Below are positions 15,716 to 25,595 of a DNA stretch of 59,638 bases, one piece after another; position 1 is the first letter of the stretch, and each line of letters opens with the position of its first letter. Source of the stretch: JBDRHL01 sp043816955. GTDB taxonomy: Bacteria > Planctomycetota > Phycisphaerae > Sedimentisphaerales > CAYZTY01. Position numbers and translations under genes: made by a program. The notes beneath the pieces are model-generated. The model had not been told where the DNA came from and searched no databases. It saw nothing but the letters and a program-made list of their open reading frames with translations. The DNA lies in the NCBI GenBank assembly GCA_043816955.1, contig JBDRHL010000055.1, positions 1 through 59,638 of the forward strand. Direction: 5' to 3'.

Positions 15716-17296
15716 TTAGCGGGCGTATTCCACGCATCGCACTTCACGCAAAAGCGTAACCTTGATCTCGCCGGGATACATGATTTCCTCTTCAATTTTC
15801 TTGGCAATATCCCGGGCGATCTTCACTGCCGAACCGTCATCGACTTCTTCGGCATTTACTATTACTCGAATTTCCCGTCCTGCCTGGATTGCGTATGAGT
15901 TTTCCACGCCTTTGAACCCCTTCGCAATCTCCTCGAGTTTTTCAAGTCGCTTGATATATCTTTCAAGCGTTTCCCTTCTTGCGCCGGGCCTTGATGCACT
16001 TATGGCATCTGCCGCCGAAACGAGCGGCGAGTACGGGTTGTCTGCTGGTATATCACCATGATGTGCCGCAACGGCATTCAATATTATGGGGGACTCATTA
16101 AACCGCTTCAGATAGTTTGCGCCGATGTCCGGGTGCGTTCCCTCAACCTCATGATCCAGAGCCTTTCCTATGTCATGAAGCAGTCCTGCCCTTCTGCCGA
16201 TCGAGCCGTCCAGACCGAGTTCATCTGACATGACCTGTGACAGATAAGCTACTTCAATGCTGTGTCGCAACATGTTCTGACCATAACTTGTGCGGTAGTT
16301 TAGCACACCCAGCAGGGAAAGTATTTTATTGTTGAGCCCTCTCACGTCGGCTTCGACAGCCGCGCTTTTGCCGATCTGTAGCAGCTTCTGGTTTATGTCC
16401 TTTCGGGTCTGATCTACAAGCTCCTCGATCCTTGTCGGATGTATCCTGCCGTCCTGGATCAGTCGTTCCATCGATAGCCTTGCTACTTCCCTTCGCACCG
16501 GATCAAAGCCGCTGACGACTATCACCCCGGGTGTGTCGTCCACTATTACATCGATGCCCGTAGCTTTCTCGAACGCACGTATATTCCTCCCTTCCCTTCC
16601 GATAATACGCCCCTTCATCTCATCATTGGGAATATCCACCGTGGAAACGCTGACCTCGCAGGTCTGCTCCGCCGCGAAACGCTGGATCGCCGTACTTATG
16701 ATCTTTCTGCATTTTTCTTCTACGGCTTCCTGTGTTTCCTCAACCTTTCGTTCTATTAAGCTCGACATCTCGTGTTCACATTCTTCCTCCAGCGTCTTGA
16801 GCAGCAGATCTTTCGCTTCTTGAATATCCATAGCAGTGATTTTAAGCAGTTGATTCTTTTGCTGGACGATAAGGGTGCTCAGTTGCTTGTCTCTGGAATC
16901 GAGGTTCTGCACCCTCTTATCGATCTCGGCCTGCTGCTGTTTAATCTCTGCCTCCTTCTGCTTCATAAGCTCACTTTGTCGATCAAGGGCGTCTTCATGC
17001 TTGCTTAGCCTCCTCTCGGTCTGCCGCAGATCACTTCGTATCTTATTCACTTCGTTGGTAAATTCTTCCTTTTTCTTGATGATTTCTTCCGCCGTCTCAA
17101 GCTTTGCGGTTTTGATAATGCTCTCTGCCTCTTTTTCAGCCGCGGCGATCTTGCTTTGCATCTGGCTCTCAAGGTTCTTTACCTTTGATTTCGCGATAAT
17201 ATGCTGAGCGACAAATACACCCCCGCCACCAACAATCAGGCAGCCTAACACCAAAGCCGCCATAAGCAATGGCGGGATTTGCATAAGTGTTGTCAT
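15716..17296 (-). CDS. rny: Ribonuclease Y
   Basis: 526 residues. An N-terminal transmembrane helix (LLMAALVLGCLIVGGGGVFVA in part) anchors it to the membrane. A long coiled coil follows to about residue 200. The KH domain has GRIIGREGRNIRAFE. The HD domain has RHSIEVAYLS, LLHDIGKALDHE and AAHHGD, the metal-binding His-Asp set. It initiates mRNA decay by endonucleolytic cleavage. The ATG is preceded by GGAAAGG. Confidence 0.97.
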   Translation of the reverse strand: MTTLMQIPPLLMAALVLGCLIVGGGGVFVAQHIIAKSKVKNLESQMQSKIAAAEKEAESIIKTAKLETAEEIIKKKEEFTNEVNKIRSDLRQTERRLSKHEDALDRQSELMKQKEAEIKQQQAEIDKRVQNLDSRDKQLSTLIVQQKNQLLKITAMDIQEAKDLLLKTLEEECEHEMSSLIERKVEETQEAVEEKCRKIISTAIQRFAAEQTCEVSVSTVDIPNDEMKGRIIGREGRNIRAFEKATGIDVIVDDTPGVIVVSGFDPVRREVARLSMERLIQDGRIHPTRIEELVDQTRKDINQKLLQIGKSAAVEADVRGLNNKILSLLGVLNYRTSYGQNMLRHSIEVAYLSQVMSDELGLDGSIGRRAGLLHDIGKALDHEVEGTHPDIGANYLKRFNESPIILNAVAAHHGDIPADNPYSPLVSAADAISASRPGARRETLERYIKRLEKLEEIAKGFKGVENSYAIQAGREIRVIVNAEEVDDGSAVKIARDIAKKIEEEIMYPGEIKVTLLREVRCVEYAR

Positions 17297-18004
17297 AGCT
17301 ATACCTTTCCAAAGTCTTCCCCTTCACGGGGAATATACTAAAAGTCATAGCACAATGAACAGGGGTGATTGGCAGAAAAACGGCCAATGGCGCAGAGCTT
17401 GAGCCTGAAATCCTTCTCAGAGAGTGTACAAACTAACCTTCGGTACCAAAATTGCCCCCACTTTCGGCAAATCTGATTCCGTATCCTTGATTTTGGTTAT
17501 GTTTTTATTCTGCATTACTCTCAATACCAGCCTCTCTAATCAGCCGGTTTACGCTTTGCTAAAGGTTTTCCGTCTCCAGGTTCCAAGCATTGCCGACGGG
17601 CACAATTCGTTGCATTACTCAACCACGCCGACATCCGCAGCATTGTAGTCTCTTCTGCCTCCTGCCGAATCCGATTGTGAGCATAGACTTAATCGCGCTG
17701 TTTCCCTGTTCTTTCCGCTATTGCTCATTTTTAGCTGCCGGGATCACTCGCCCGGCTAAACTTAGCTGACAATATGATATGCCATCTGTTCGAGACGGTC
17801 AAGGGAAAAGAGAAAAAATGCTGGTTTTGCCGGGTTTCGCTTTTCTAAGAAAAAGGCTGTGCCAAACCAACAATCTTAAGTTATCGGACTTTGTAAATAA
17901 AAAACATCTTTAGTCTGGTGAAAAAGACTATTTGGATTTTGGTTAAACCGAGGTGATTTGGTGCCGATTATACCAATGGTAACGCTTTTTAGGGTAGGAA
18001 GATT
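17297..18004. other. Divergent intergenic region, no gene recognised
   Basis: This 708-base gap lies between divergently transcribed rny and the HTH regulator. I see no supported coding frame. It contains a small hairpin TTCCCC-TTCA-GGGGAA-like palindrome near 17328-17342 in the rny leader and a GC-rich hairpin at 17730-17760 (GCCGGG/CCCGGC). I looked for tmRNA, RNase P and 6S signatures and did not find them. A noncoding RNA remains possible. Confidence 0.4.
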
Positions 18005-18583
18005 ATGGGAAAGAGAAAGGATATATTTACCACCGGCCAGGTGGCGGCAATTTGCAACGTTGCTCCGCGGACTGTTACGAAATGGTTCGATAGCGGCCAG
18101 TTGAGAGGATACCGCATCCCGGGGTCGCGAGACAGACGCATTCCGGTATCTGAGCTTATTCGCTTTATGAGAGCTCATGATATTCCGACTGACTCGCTGG
18201 ATATGGGGATTATCCGTGTAATGATCGTCGATGCTGACTGGGAAATGGCTTCCGTCCTCCAAAAAGCCATGGAAACGCTGGATACCTATGATGTCAGGAC
18301 TACCGAGGGGACCTTCGAAGCAGGGCTGACCGCTCAGAAGTTCAAGCCGCATGTGGTGCTGATAAACCTCCTGAGCAAGGAAATCGACGCTGATGCTCTC
18401 TGCAAGGGCTTCCGTGCCAGCGAAGATCTTCAGGGAACCAAGGTCATCGCTATCGCCGACAAACTCGGTGACAATGAGGTTAACGCCTTGCTGGAAAAGG
18501 GCTTCGATGCGGTCATAACCGATCCCGGCGACCTGAATCAGGTTAAAAAGCGAATAGATGAGGCAATTGCGATAATCTATTGA
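18005..18583 (+). CDS. HTH (excisionase/MerR-type) regulator with a degenerate receiver domain
   Basis: 192 residues. Residues 8-60 are an excisionase-like winged helix: FTTGQVAAICNVAPRTVTKW, then GYRIPGSRDRRIPVSELIRFM. Residues ~70-192 have receiver-domain topology starting VMIVDADWE. The phosphoacceptor site reads HVVLINLLSKE, with Asn where Asp is expected. The Thr/Ser strand is VIAIADK with Ala, and the Lys position (FDAVITDPGD) is Thr. It is therefore probably a phosphorylation-independent pseudo-receiver. The start has GGAAG about five bases upstream. Its target is unknown. Confidence 0.8.
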   Translation: MGKRKDIFTTGQVAAICNVAPRTVTKWFDSGQLRGYRIPGSRDRRIPVSELIRFMRAHDIPTDSLDMGIIRVMIVDADWEMASVLQKAMETLDTYDVRTTEGTFEAGLTAQKFKPHVVLINLLSKEIDADALCKGFRASEDLQGTKVIAIADKLGDNEVNALLEKGFDAVITDPGDLNQVKKRIDEAIAIIY

Positions 18584-18770
18584 CCCCCTCATCGTGACAG
18601 GAACCTCCGGTGTCCGATAACGCCAGGCGACCTTGCACAATGAAAAGACTTTTAGGACCAGGCTGCTATATGCAAAGCCCGATAAGTTTCGCTTCTAATT
18701 CTTTCTTATTATAGGAGTTAGGATTTGTCTTTACCCGAACGACAAGGTGACGAGCTGTCAGGAGAGCACC

Positions 18771-18799
18771 TTGACAATTCTGCGCCGATTGACTATACT
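18771..18799 (+). promoter_or_regulatory. Sigma-70-type promoter for the large secreted protein
   Basis: TTGACA at 18771-18776, 17-base spacer and TATACT at 18794-18799. The leader to the ATG at 18897 is about 90 bases. The rest of the 313-base gap 18584-18896 shows no gene and no riboswitch I can identify. Confidence 0.75.
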
Positions 18800-18896
18800 A
18801 CCAAAATCACCGGAAATCCTGGAGCTGGAAGCTTTTTTATGCTCGAATTTCCCCCTGTGATGCTTGAACAGGCCCGGATAGCTTAGGGAGTTTAAT

Positions 18897-21800
18897 ATGA
18901 AAAAGTGTTTTTACGATTGGGTAAACTATCTGACAGTTCTGTTTTTCATTGCTGCACTTATTACCCTTTCAGCCGCCACCAATGCTGCCCCCGGGCCGAA
19001 TACCATTGGCAATGATATGACACCTGAGGAATATGCTGCCCTTGATAGGATCAGGATCAACAGTCCCAATATCCCTCCGGGCGGCTTCTTGCCCGTCGCG
19101 GATATAAACAGTGCCGATGTCATCCTTCATCAAGTTCCAACTTCAACATGGACTTTCGGAAGTGCCCCCACAGCAGCGGGCATAATACTTGGCTATTATG
19201 ACCGTATGAATTATCCGAGTATTTACGATGGCAACACTAACGCAGGTGATGCTCCGCTTTTTGATCTCGGCCAGGGAAGTGATCCCGAAAATCCTTTTTC
19301 ATGGGCCTGCGGCCTGGTCGCATCTGCGAACGGATTCGATAATCACACCGGCTCTGGGCATGTCGACGATTATTGGCTGCAATACGGAGCTACAGGGCTG
19401 GATCCGTGGGATCCTAACGATCCGTGTCAGCCTAATAATACTCGCAATCATGACTGCATTGCTGATTATATGGGATCAAACCAGTGGAGATGGGACTACA
19501 ACTTGGACGGAGTTACCGACAATGTAAGCGACGGCGCCACCATGTTCTTTTTCCCGTCGGATGGGAGCAAATTGTACGACTTTATACCTCCGGACATGAA
19601 CCAGGTATGGGATCCGTGTTTACCCATCCCCAAGGACATGAACCAGGCAGCAGGATGTCACGGTATGCGGCAGTTCGTTGAGAAATACGTCAATACCAAT
19701 GTCGGTCCGACAGTGGATCCCAATTACGTCGTGGAGGAAAACTATAACCAGTATATCATGGGATATGCCGATCCCGGTATAGGCTTTACTTTTGCCGATT
19801 ACAAAGACCAGATCGACAACGGTTATCCCGTGATGATACATTTTAAGGGGCAGTACGGCCACAGCAGCGTCGGAGTCGGCTACCAGGATGCTAACCAGAT
19901 TGTTTATATACACGACACGTGGGACAATGATGTCCATGAATTTGTCTGGGGAGATTACTATGCGGGGCTCCCGCATATAGGCGTAACAGTATTTCATTTG
20001 GAGCGCGTGCCCGTATTGAAGTATCTTCAGATCAACGGCCCCAACGAGGTCCCCGAATTTACGGTTGCAGCCGGTGATTACAACTGCACCGCCTACTGGG
20101 ACACATCCTACTATGGCAGAGGGGGCGGTATCGAATCGAATGATGTAAGCGGTGTGGTCGAATGGAAGGAAAACACCATCTACGCGAGCATAGCCAACAA
20201 CGGTGTTTTAAGCACCAATATGGTCCCATCAGACCAGGTCTGTGCAATAGCTGCTGTCTACAGGAGCACTTCACCGCTATATGGTGATACCAGTGCAACA
20301 TACGTGGTCACGATCAAGGATACGGACATCCGCCTGGAAACAATAGAAATCAGCGGACCGGTCATTGTTGACGAGGATTCCAATGCCCGGTTTACCTGTA
20401 GAGCGTATTACTCTGATGACAGTGTTGTTGATGTTACATCCGATCCGAATACGACCTGGTCGGAGGACTCGGCTTTTGCCTCCATTGATGCTAATGGCTT
20501 GTTGGATACCGATCCTGTAAGTTCGAATCAGCCTTGCCGGATAAAGGCGACATATTCAGGCATGAGTGATTGGTACTTTGTGACGATCCTCGATAGTGCT
20601 GCAAATATAATTTACGTTGACGACGATGCCAATGGTTTTGAGGATGGTTCGCAGGCACATCCGTATAACACGATTCAGGAAGGTATCGATGCCGCCTCGA
20701 GCGGCTACATCGTACTCGTTGCTGACGGCAATTATATCGGCGCGGGCAACCGGGATATCAATCTTCTCAGCAAGGCTATTACAGTCAGTGCAGCTAGCGG
20801 ACCCGAAGCTGTTATAATCGATTGTCAGGGAACTAAAACCCAGTACCACCGCGGTTTTTATCTCGGTTCTGCCACCGGCCCGGATACACTGATCGAAGGT
20901 TTTACAATCAAAAATGCTTACGCTCTTTCCGGTGCGGGTATCTATTGTGAAATAGGCAGCACCGCTGCGATACGAAGCTGTACAATTCGCAAGTGTAGAG
21001 CTGCTGATACCGGCGGTGGTGTCGCCGGAACAGGCGGCAGGATCAGTTACTCAAATATCGTTGGAAATGTTGGAAACAACAGCGGCGGCGGCCTGTATGA
21101 CTGCTCCGGACAGGTCATGTACTCTACCCTGCTGGATAACGTCGCCGGTAATTATGGCGGAGGGCTCTATTTCTGCGATGCAGACATCAGTTACTCCAAA
21201 ATCATAGGTAACGAGGCAGGCCGGCAGGGTGGCGGCTTCTACGAATGTGGCGGGGATGTATCTTTCTGCACGGTAGCTCAGAACCAGGCACACACCGAAT
21301 TCGGCGGCGGCTTTTTCGGATGCACCGCAAATATCTCCGATTGTAACTTCATCGCAAACAAGGCTCGCTACGGTGCTGCAATCTGTACCCATGATATAGG
21401 AGCGATCACCAGTTGCAGGTTTATTGCTAATATCGCAGGTATCTCCGGCGGCGCAATTGCTGACAGCGATGTGTCGCTGGCACAGTGCTTCTTCAGTAAT
21501 AATTATGCCGCCACTAACGGCGGGGCGATCTATGGATGTGACGGCCAGATCTCCGATTGCAACGTTACCAACAATACCGCAGGTATCTCAGGAGGAGGTA
21601 TCTATGCCTCTAACGGTAGTATTGTCCGTTGCCGGGTTGAAGACAACTGGGCTCGTAGCGGCGGCGGATTCTATGTTTGCAACGGCCTGATTAAACAAAC
21701 TGTGGTAAAAAGCAATGAAGCTATCTTCACCGGAGGCGGCTTCGGCAATTGTGACGGCAGGATTGAAAATTGCCTTGTGCTGGACAATCACTGCGACTGG

Positions 21801-22880
21801 ATCCCCGGCGGCAAAGGGGCCGGTTTTTCCGGCTGTGATGGCGAGATAGTTAATTGCACAGTCGTTAAGAACGTAGCCGACGCAAATGGCGGCGGTTTCA
21901 ACTCCTGCGATGCCATGATAAATAGCTGCATCGTCTGGTATAATGACGCAAATAATAATCCTCACTTTGCAGACACCAATGAAATCAGTTATTCTTGTGT
22001 ACAGGGCTGGACCGCAGGAGGCTTGGGCAACATCAGCGCTGATCCGCTTTTCGCCAATCCAGATACCGATTTTCATCTCAAGTCTTCGGCGGGCCGCTGG
22101 AATCCAAACACCGGCACATGGGTAACCGATATTGTCACAAGCCCCTGCATCGACTCCGGCAGTCCCTGGAACGACTGGACCCGTGAGCTGTGGCCCAACG
22201 GTCAGAGGGTAAATATGGGCGCGTACGGCGGGACTCCGCAGGCCAGTAAGTCCAATTCTTCCGCCGGTATAATTGCGGACCTGAACGTTGATTTCTTCGT
22301 TGATACACTTGATCTTGCAATGCTGCTTGCCGAATGGTTGAACAACGGCTTGTTAATGATTGAGGATCTCAACCATGACGGCACGGTAGATTATATCGAC
22401 TTTGCCATGTTCGCCGCCTTCTGGCAGGCCGATGACAATGACCCGCTCTTCCCTGCTTATTTCCTCGAAGACTTCGAGACAGCAAACTTTACCAGGTATC
22501 CCTGGAAGCACAAGGGAACAAAGGCCTGGACGGTGGTTCACGATGCTTACTTTGAAGGTGCATACTCTGCCGGATCCGGCGATATTACTCACGATCAGAA
22601 CAGCATACTCGATATAACCTGGCCTTGTGTGAATACAAACCGAATCAGCTTCTACAAAAAAACCTCCTGCGAAGAGGATTATGATTATCTTGAGTTCTAC
22701 ATAGATGGCGATCTGGAAGGATTCTGGTCCGGCTGGCAAAACTGGACACGCAGCATCTTTCTGATCGAGCCTAACCAGCCTCATAACTTCAGGTGGGTTT
22801 ATCAGAAGGACGGCTCCGTTAGCGAATGGGATGATTCGATTTGGCTTGATAATATCCGGCTTTATAACGACCCGCGATGA
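18897..22880 (+). CDS. Secreted C39-like/Ig-like/beta-helix/dockerin protein
   Basis: 1327 residues with a signal peptide (to about residue 30, NAAPGP). Residues ~50-370 resemble a C39-like peptidase. The nucleophile region reads TFGSAPTAAGIILGYYD, with Ser89 in place of Cys, while His322 (YGHSSVGVG) and Asp340 (IHDTWD) remain, so it is likely non-catalytic. Two bacterial Ig-like domains follow (~380-565). A right-handed parallel beta-helix (~580-1080) has about a dozen turns of the pattern GGGxxxCxxxISxC and Asn ladders. Near 1125-1180 lie two dockerin-like EF-hand repeats (DLNVDFFVDTLDLAMLLAEW; DLNHDGTVDYIDFAMFAAFW). The C-terminal ~140 residues look like a jelly-roll binding domain. Probably a cell-surface or exported binding protein; no enzyme activity can be assigned. 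Confidence 0.88.
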   Translation: MKKCFYDWVNYLTVLFFIAALITLSAATNAAPGPNTIGNDMTPEEYAALDRIRINSPNIPPGGFLPVADINSADVILHQVPTSTWTFGSAPTAAGIILGYYDRMNYPSIYDGNTNAGDAPLFDLGQGSDPENPFSWACGLVASANGFDNHTGSGHVDDYWLQYGATGLDPWDPNDPCQPNNTRNHDCIADYMGSNQWRWDYNLDGVTDNVSDGATMFFFPSDGSKLYDFIPPDMNQVWDPCLPIPKDMNQAAGCHGMRQFVEKYVNTNVGPTVDPNYVVEENYNQYIMGYADPGIGFTFADYKDQIDNGYPVMIHFKGQYGHSSVGVGYQDANQIVYIHDTWDNDVHEFVWGDYYAGLPHIGVTVFHLERVPVLKYLQINGPNEVPEFTVAAGDYNCTAYWDTSYYGRGGGIESNDVSGVVEWKENTIYASIANNGVLSTNMVPSDQVCAIAAVYRSTSPLYGDTSATYVVTIKDTDIRLETIEISGPVIVDEDSNARFTCRAYYSDDSVVDVTSDPNTTWSEDSAFASIDANGLLDTDPVSSNQPCRIKATYSGMSDWYFVTILDSAANIIYVDDDANGFEDGSQAHPYNTIQEGIDAASSGYIVLVADGNYIGAGNRDINLLSKAITVSAASGPEAVIIDCQGTKTQYHRGFYLGSATGPDTLIEGFTIKNAYALSGAGIYCEIGSTAAIRSCTIRKCRAADTGGGVAGTGGRISYSNIVGNVGNNSGGGLYDCSGQVMYSTLLDNVAGNYGGGLYFCDADISYSKIIGNEAGRQGGGFYECGGDVSFCTVAQNQAHTEFGGGFFGCTANISDCNFIANKARYGAAICTHDIGAITSCRFIANIAGISGGAIADSDVSLAQCFFSNNYAATNGGAIYGCDGQISDCNVTNNTAGISGGGIYASNGSIVRCRVEDNWARSGGGFYVCNGLIKQTVVKSNEAIFTGGGFGNCDGRIENCLVLDNHCDWIPGGKGAGFSGCDGEIVNCTVVKNVADANGGGFNSCDAMINSCIVWYNDANNNPHFADTNEISYSCVQGWTAGGLGNISADPLFANPDTDFHLKSSAGRWNPNTGTWVTDIVTSPCIDSGSPWNDWTRELWPNGQRVNMGAYGGTPQASKSNSSAGIIADLNVDFFVDTLDLAMLLAEWLNNGLLMIEDLNHDGTVDYIDFAMFAAFWQADDNDPLFPAYFLEDFETANFTRYPWKHKGTKAWTVVHDAYFEGAYSAGSGDITHDQNSILDITWPCVNTNRISFYKKTSCEEDYDYLEFYIDGDLEGFWSGWQNWTRSIFLIEPNQPHNFRWVYQKDGSVSEWDDSIWLDNIRLYNDPR

Positions 22881-22922
22881 CCTGAATTACGCCAATCCCG
22901 GCCTTCGGTGCTGGCAGAGATT

Positions 22923-23051
22923 TTACCAGTCCCGAATACCTTCCAGAAGGCTGAGGTATCGGATGGCAAGGTATAGAATCACCGCAATTACGGCAATCCT
23001 CACCAGCCAGAGAATAATTCTTACGCCGAATCGTCTTTTTTGCGCAAACAT
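22923..23051 (-). CDS. Small single-pass membrane protein (42 residues)
   Basis: Starts at the ATG at 23051, preceded by GGAAGGAAAG at good distance. It has a basic N-terminus (MFAQKRRFGVR), one hydrophobic helix of about 22 residues (IILWLVRIAVIAVILYLAIRY, in part) and a short charged tail ending IRDW. This positive-inside layout with a good SD supports a real gene. Longer frames up to 23180 have weaker starts. Function unknown. It lies between the secreted beta-helix gene and hflX, on the opposite strand. Confidence 0.45.
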   Translation of the reverse strand: MFAQKRRFGVRIILWLVRIAVIAVILYLAIRYLSLLEGIRDW

Positions 23052-23215
23052 TTTCTTTCCTTCCGGGTAGTATACATATGTTAGTATATCTTGAGCCCTT
23101 TGCCACATTGTTTTCCGATATGAAATTGGGTATAATATACTGGAAGAGATTTGAGGTAAGATTCCGGGCAGCCCTGACATCCCGGAAAGCGGTTTTTAGA
23201 GAGGTTCAGTTATAG

Positions 23216-24541
23216 TTGGAAAAACTCCGTGAGACTCTGAGGGTAAAGAAGGAGCGTGCTGTATTGGTCGGCGCCGTCTTGGCGGGCGGTAAAAAGAAAA
23301 ATGATGGTCTTTGTGAGCTGGCCGCACTGGTGGAAAGTGCAGGCGCCGTAATTGTAGATCGTTTTCAGCAGAAGATAAGAACAATTCATTCTGCAACATA
23401 TATCGGTTCAGGCAAAGTGGATATGTTGCGCGACCGTGTCCGGCACTCTGGTGCAGACGTGGTAATATTCAATAATGACCTCTCTCCGGGACAGATACGA
23501 GCGATTGAAAAATGCGTTCAAGCCAAGGTGCTGGATCGAAGCGAACTAATCCTGGACATATTTGCCACCCGCGCTAGGACTCACCAGGCAAAGCTGCAGG
23601 TCGAACTTGCCCAGTTGGAATATACCTATCCGCGTCTTACGCGAATGTGGTCTCATCTTGACACACTTGCAGCGGCAGGTGGTGCCGGCAAAGCTGGCGC
23701 CGTCGGCGCAATAGGAACAAGAGGCACGGGTGAAAAACAGTTGGAAATAGACCGGCGACTGGTCAAAAAACGTATTGCCGAACTGAAACGGGAACTCAGG
23801 AATATTGACAGGCGTCGTTTGCGGGAGATCGAAGGACGCCGCGACTATTTCAAGGTTTGTATCGTTGGCTATACCAACGCCGGCAAGAGTACTCTGCTGA
23901 ACGCCTTGACCGACGCCGGTGCGATTGTGGAAGACCGCCTGTTTGCTACTCTGGATACACGCACACGCAGGTGGGCTATTGAGCGCGGCGTAGAGGTCCT
24001 TTTAAGCGACACGGTCGGTTTTCTGCAGAACCTGCCTCACCATCTTGTTGCTTCGTTCAAGGCAACGCTGGAGGAAGTGGTAAACGCCGATCTCTTGCTG
24101 CATGTTGTCGACGTCTCCAACGAAGATGCCCCCGAGCAGCTTCTCGCCGTTAACAAAGTGCTACAGGAGCTTGGATGTGGCGATAAGCCTGATATCGTGG
24201 TTTTGAACAAAAGTGATGTTCTCTGGGACAGAACCGTGCTGGAAATGCTCCAGACCCTGTTTCCACAGGCAATTTGCATTTCGGCAAAGAACAGAATGAA
24301 TCTCGATGAGCTCGCCTCTGCCGTTCTTGCCAGAGTCAGGGGAAATGAAATAACCGTGCGGGTTGAGAGCCGCCAGTCAAATGGCAGGGTACAGAGCTTC
24401 CTCCGCAGCAGCGGACGAATAATAAACGAGGATTATCGGGATAATCTGGCAATTGTAATGGCTAGACTCGGCAGAAATCAGCTTGGCAGGCTGCGGCAAC
24501 TCAGGCCTGATAAGCTGGAGGTCGTAGACAGTATCAGATAA
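23216..24541 (+). CDS. hflX: Ribosome-associated GTPase HflX
   Basis: 441 residues. The N-terminal HflX domain has TIHSATYIGSGKV and VVIFNNDLSPGQ. The glycine-rich linker is GGAGKAGAVGAIGTRGTGEKQLE. GTPase motifs are G1 GYTNAGKST, G3 DTVGF and G4 NKSD. HflX binds 50S subunits and splits stalled ribosomes. The start appears to be TTG at 23216 with GAGAGG upstream at a rather long distance; no ATG fits the conserved N-terminus. Confidence 0.95.
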   Translation: MEKLRETLRVKKERAVLVGAVLAGGKKKNDGLCELAALVESAGAVIVDRFQQKIRTIHSATYIGSGKVDMLRDRVRHSGADVVIFNNDLSPGQIRAIEKCVQAKVLDRSELILDIFATRARTHQAKLQVELAQLEYTYPRLTRMWSHLDTLAAAGGAGKAGAVGAIGTRGTGEKQLEIDRRLVKKRIAELKRELRNIDRRRLREIEGRRDYFKVCIVGYTNAGKSTLLNALTDAGAIVEDRLFATLDTRTRRWAIERGVEVLLSDTVGFLQNLPHHLVASFKATLEEVVNADLLLHVVDVSNEDAPEQLLAVNKVLQELGCGDKPDIVVLNKSDVLWDRTVLEMLQTLFPQAICISAKNRMNLDELASAVLARVRGNEITVRVESRQSNGRVQSFLRSSGRIINEDYRDNLAIVMARLGRNQLGRLRQLRPDKLEVVDSIR

Positions 24542-24654
24542 AAGACTGGAACGCCTCAAAAATCAACCAAATTGTGCCCATGGCATTGGCTGAGGATCTG
24601 AAAAATAAGTTGATCGAATAAGGTCCAAAATCGGTTCTTTTTGGGCTAATTAGG

Positions 24655-24683
24655 TTGACTTTAGTCGTTTATCGTGGTATAAT
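24655..24683 (+). promoter_or_regulatory. Sigma-70-type promoter upstream of the paired dockerin genes
   Basis: TTGACT at 24655-24660, 17-base spacer, TATAAT at 24678-24683. It lies 45 bases before the ATG at 24728. It may serve both tandem dockerin genes. Confidence 0.75.
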
Positions 24684-24727
24684 ACCGTTTTAAGTTTTTT
24701 ATTTGCGAGATGCTTGTTGGGGATATC

Positions 24728-25540
24728 ATGTGGTCGAAAACAGGGATTGTTTTACTTGTAATCATTGTTCTCTTATGTGTTTTTAATTGTCTGGGTGATG
24801 ATATTCTTAACCCCGGTTTTGAGTTTTATACTCCGGTTGGGGATATTAATGAACCAAACGATTGGGAAAGCTACAACTTCGTATCCGTTATGCAGGAATT
24901 TACCCCTCATCCTGAGCAGGGGCAGGATCCCTGGATGAACTGGAAGATAGATTACCCCCTCTTGCCGCATGACGGCAATTCATTCGTCGTGCTTTCCACC
25001 GGTGATATCAAACCGGAGCCGGGAGAAGCGGCCATGTGGCAAACCGTGGATTTTACAACAGGCCAAAAGCTTTCTGGATGGTACTTTTTCGGTACCTGCG
25101 ACTACCTTCAATGGAATGATTGGGCCACTATTTCCCTTGTGGCTGCTGACGGTTATGTCCGCACTATTTTGCTTGTTAGCATAGATGTGGCTACTGTGGG
25201 CAATTACAGCTCGACTAACGGCTGGCAGTACTTTGAGCATATATTCTCACCCATCGAGGAAGGTACATACCAGCTCAAATTTTTTGTCAGTGACTACGGC
25301 GATGCTATTTTCAAGACATATCTCGCCGCTGATGATCTGCATCTGTGTCTTGCCCGGGAATATGGCGACCTTAATCAGGACTGCAAGATTGACTTTCTTG
25401 ACTTTGCTGTTCTCGCTGCATATTGGCAGGAGTTCTGTTCAGACCCGAATTCCTGCGAGAACGCTGATGTGGACCGAAGTGGCTTCATAGATTTTAACGA
25501 CCTCTCCGTAATTACTGAAAACTGGCTGCTTGGCCTGTAG
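24728..25540 (+). CDS. Secreted protein with N-terminal beta-sandwich-like domain and C-terminal dockerin
   Basis: 270 residues from the ATG at 24728 (GGGG about five bases upstream). The signal peptide is MWSKTGIVLLVIIVLLCVF. The N-terminal domain (~22-210) begins LNPGFEFYTP and has the alternating Trp-rich strands of carbohydrate-binding or PEP-CTERM-associated jelly rolls. The C-terminus has two dockerin-like repeats, DLNQDCKIDFLDFAVLAAYW and ADVDRSGFIDFNDLSVITENW. It is a tandem paralogue of the next gene over the whole N-terminal domain. Function unknown; exported. Confidence 0.8.
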   Translation: MWSKTGIVLLVIIVLLCVFNCLGDDILNPGFEFYTPVGDINEPNDWESYNFVSVMQEFTPHPEQGQDPWMNWKIDYPLLPHDGNSFVVLSTGDIKPEPGEAAMWQTVDFTTGQKLSGWYFFGTCDYLQWNDWATISLVAADGYVRTILLVSIDVATVGNYSSTNGWQYFEHIFSPIEEGTYQLKFFVSDYGDAIFKTYLAADDLHLCLAREYGDLNQDCKIDFLDFAVLAAYWQEFCSDPNSCENADVDRSGFIDFNDLSVITENWLLGL

Positions 25541-25595
25541 GCACGAGGGTGCGTATTGATTTAGTAATAATAAAAAGGCATAATCAGGGGGTTTG

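Noticed and set aside
17297..18004. Possible tmRNA, RNase P or 6S RNA in the long divergent gap
   Set aside because: None of the conserved sequence blocks of these RNAs could be found on either strand.
17876..18640. A 254-codon minus-strand frame opposite the HTH regulator
   Set aside because: The plus strand has clear HTH and receiver motifs, a ribosome-binding site and normal composition; the antisense frame has none.
18655..18700. A GCAAAGCCC word resembling part of a cyclic-di-GMP riboswitch
   Set aside because: The other conserved blocks of the aptamer are missing.
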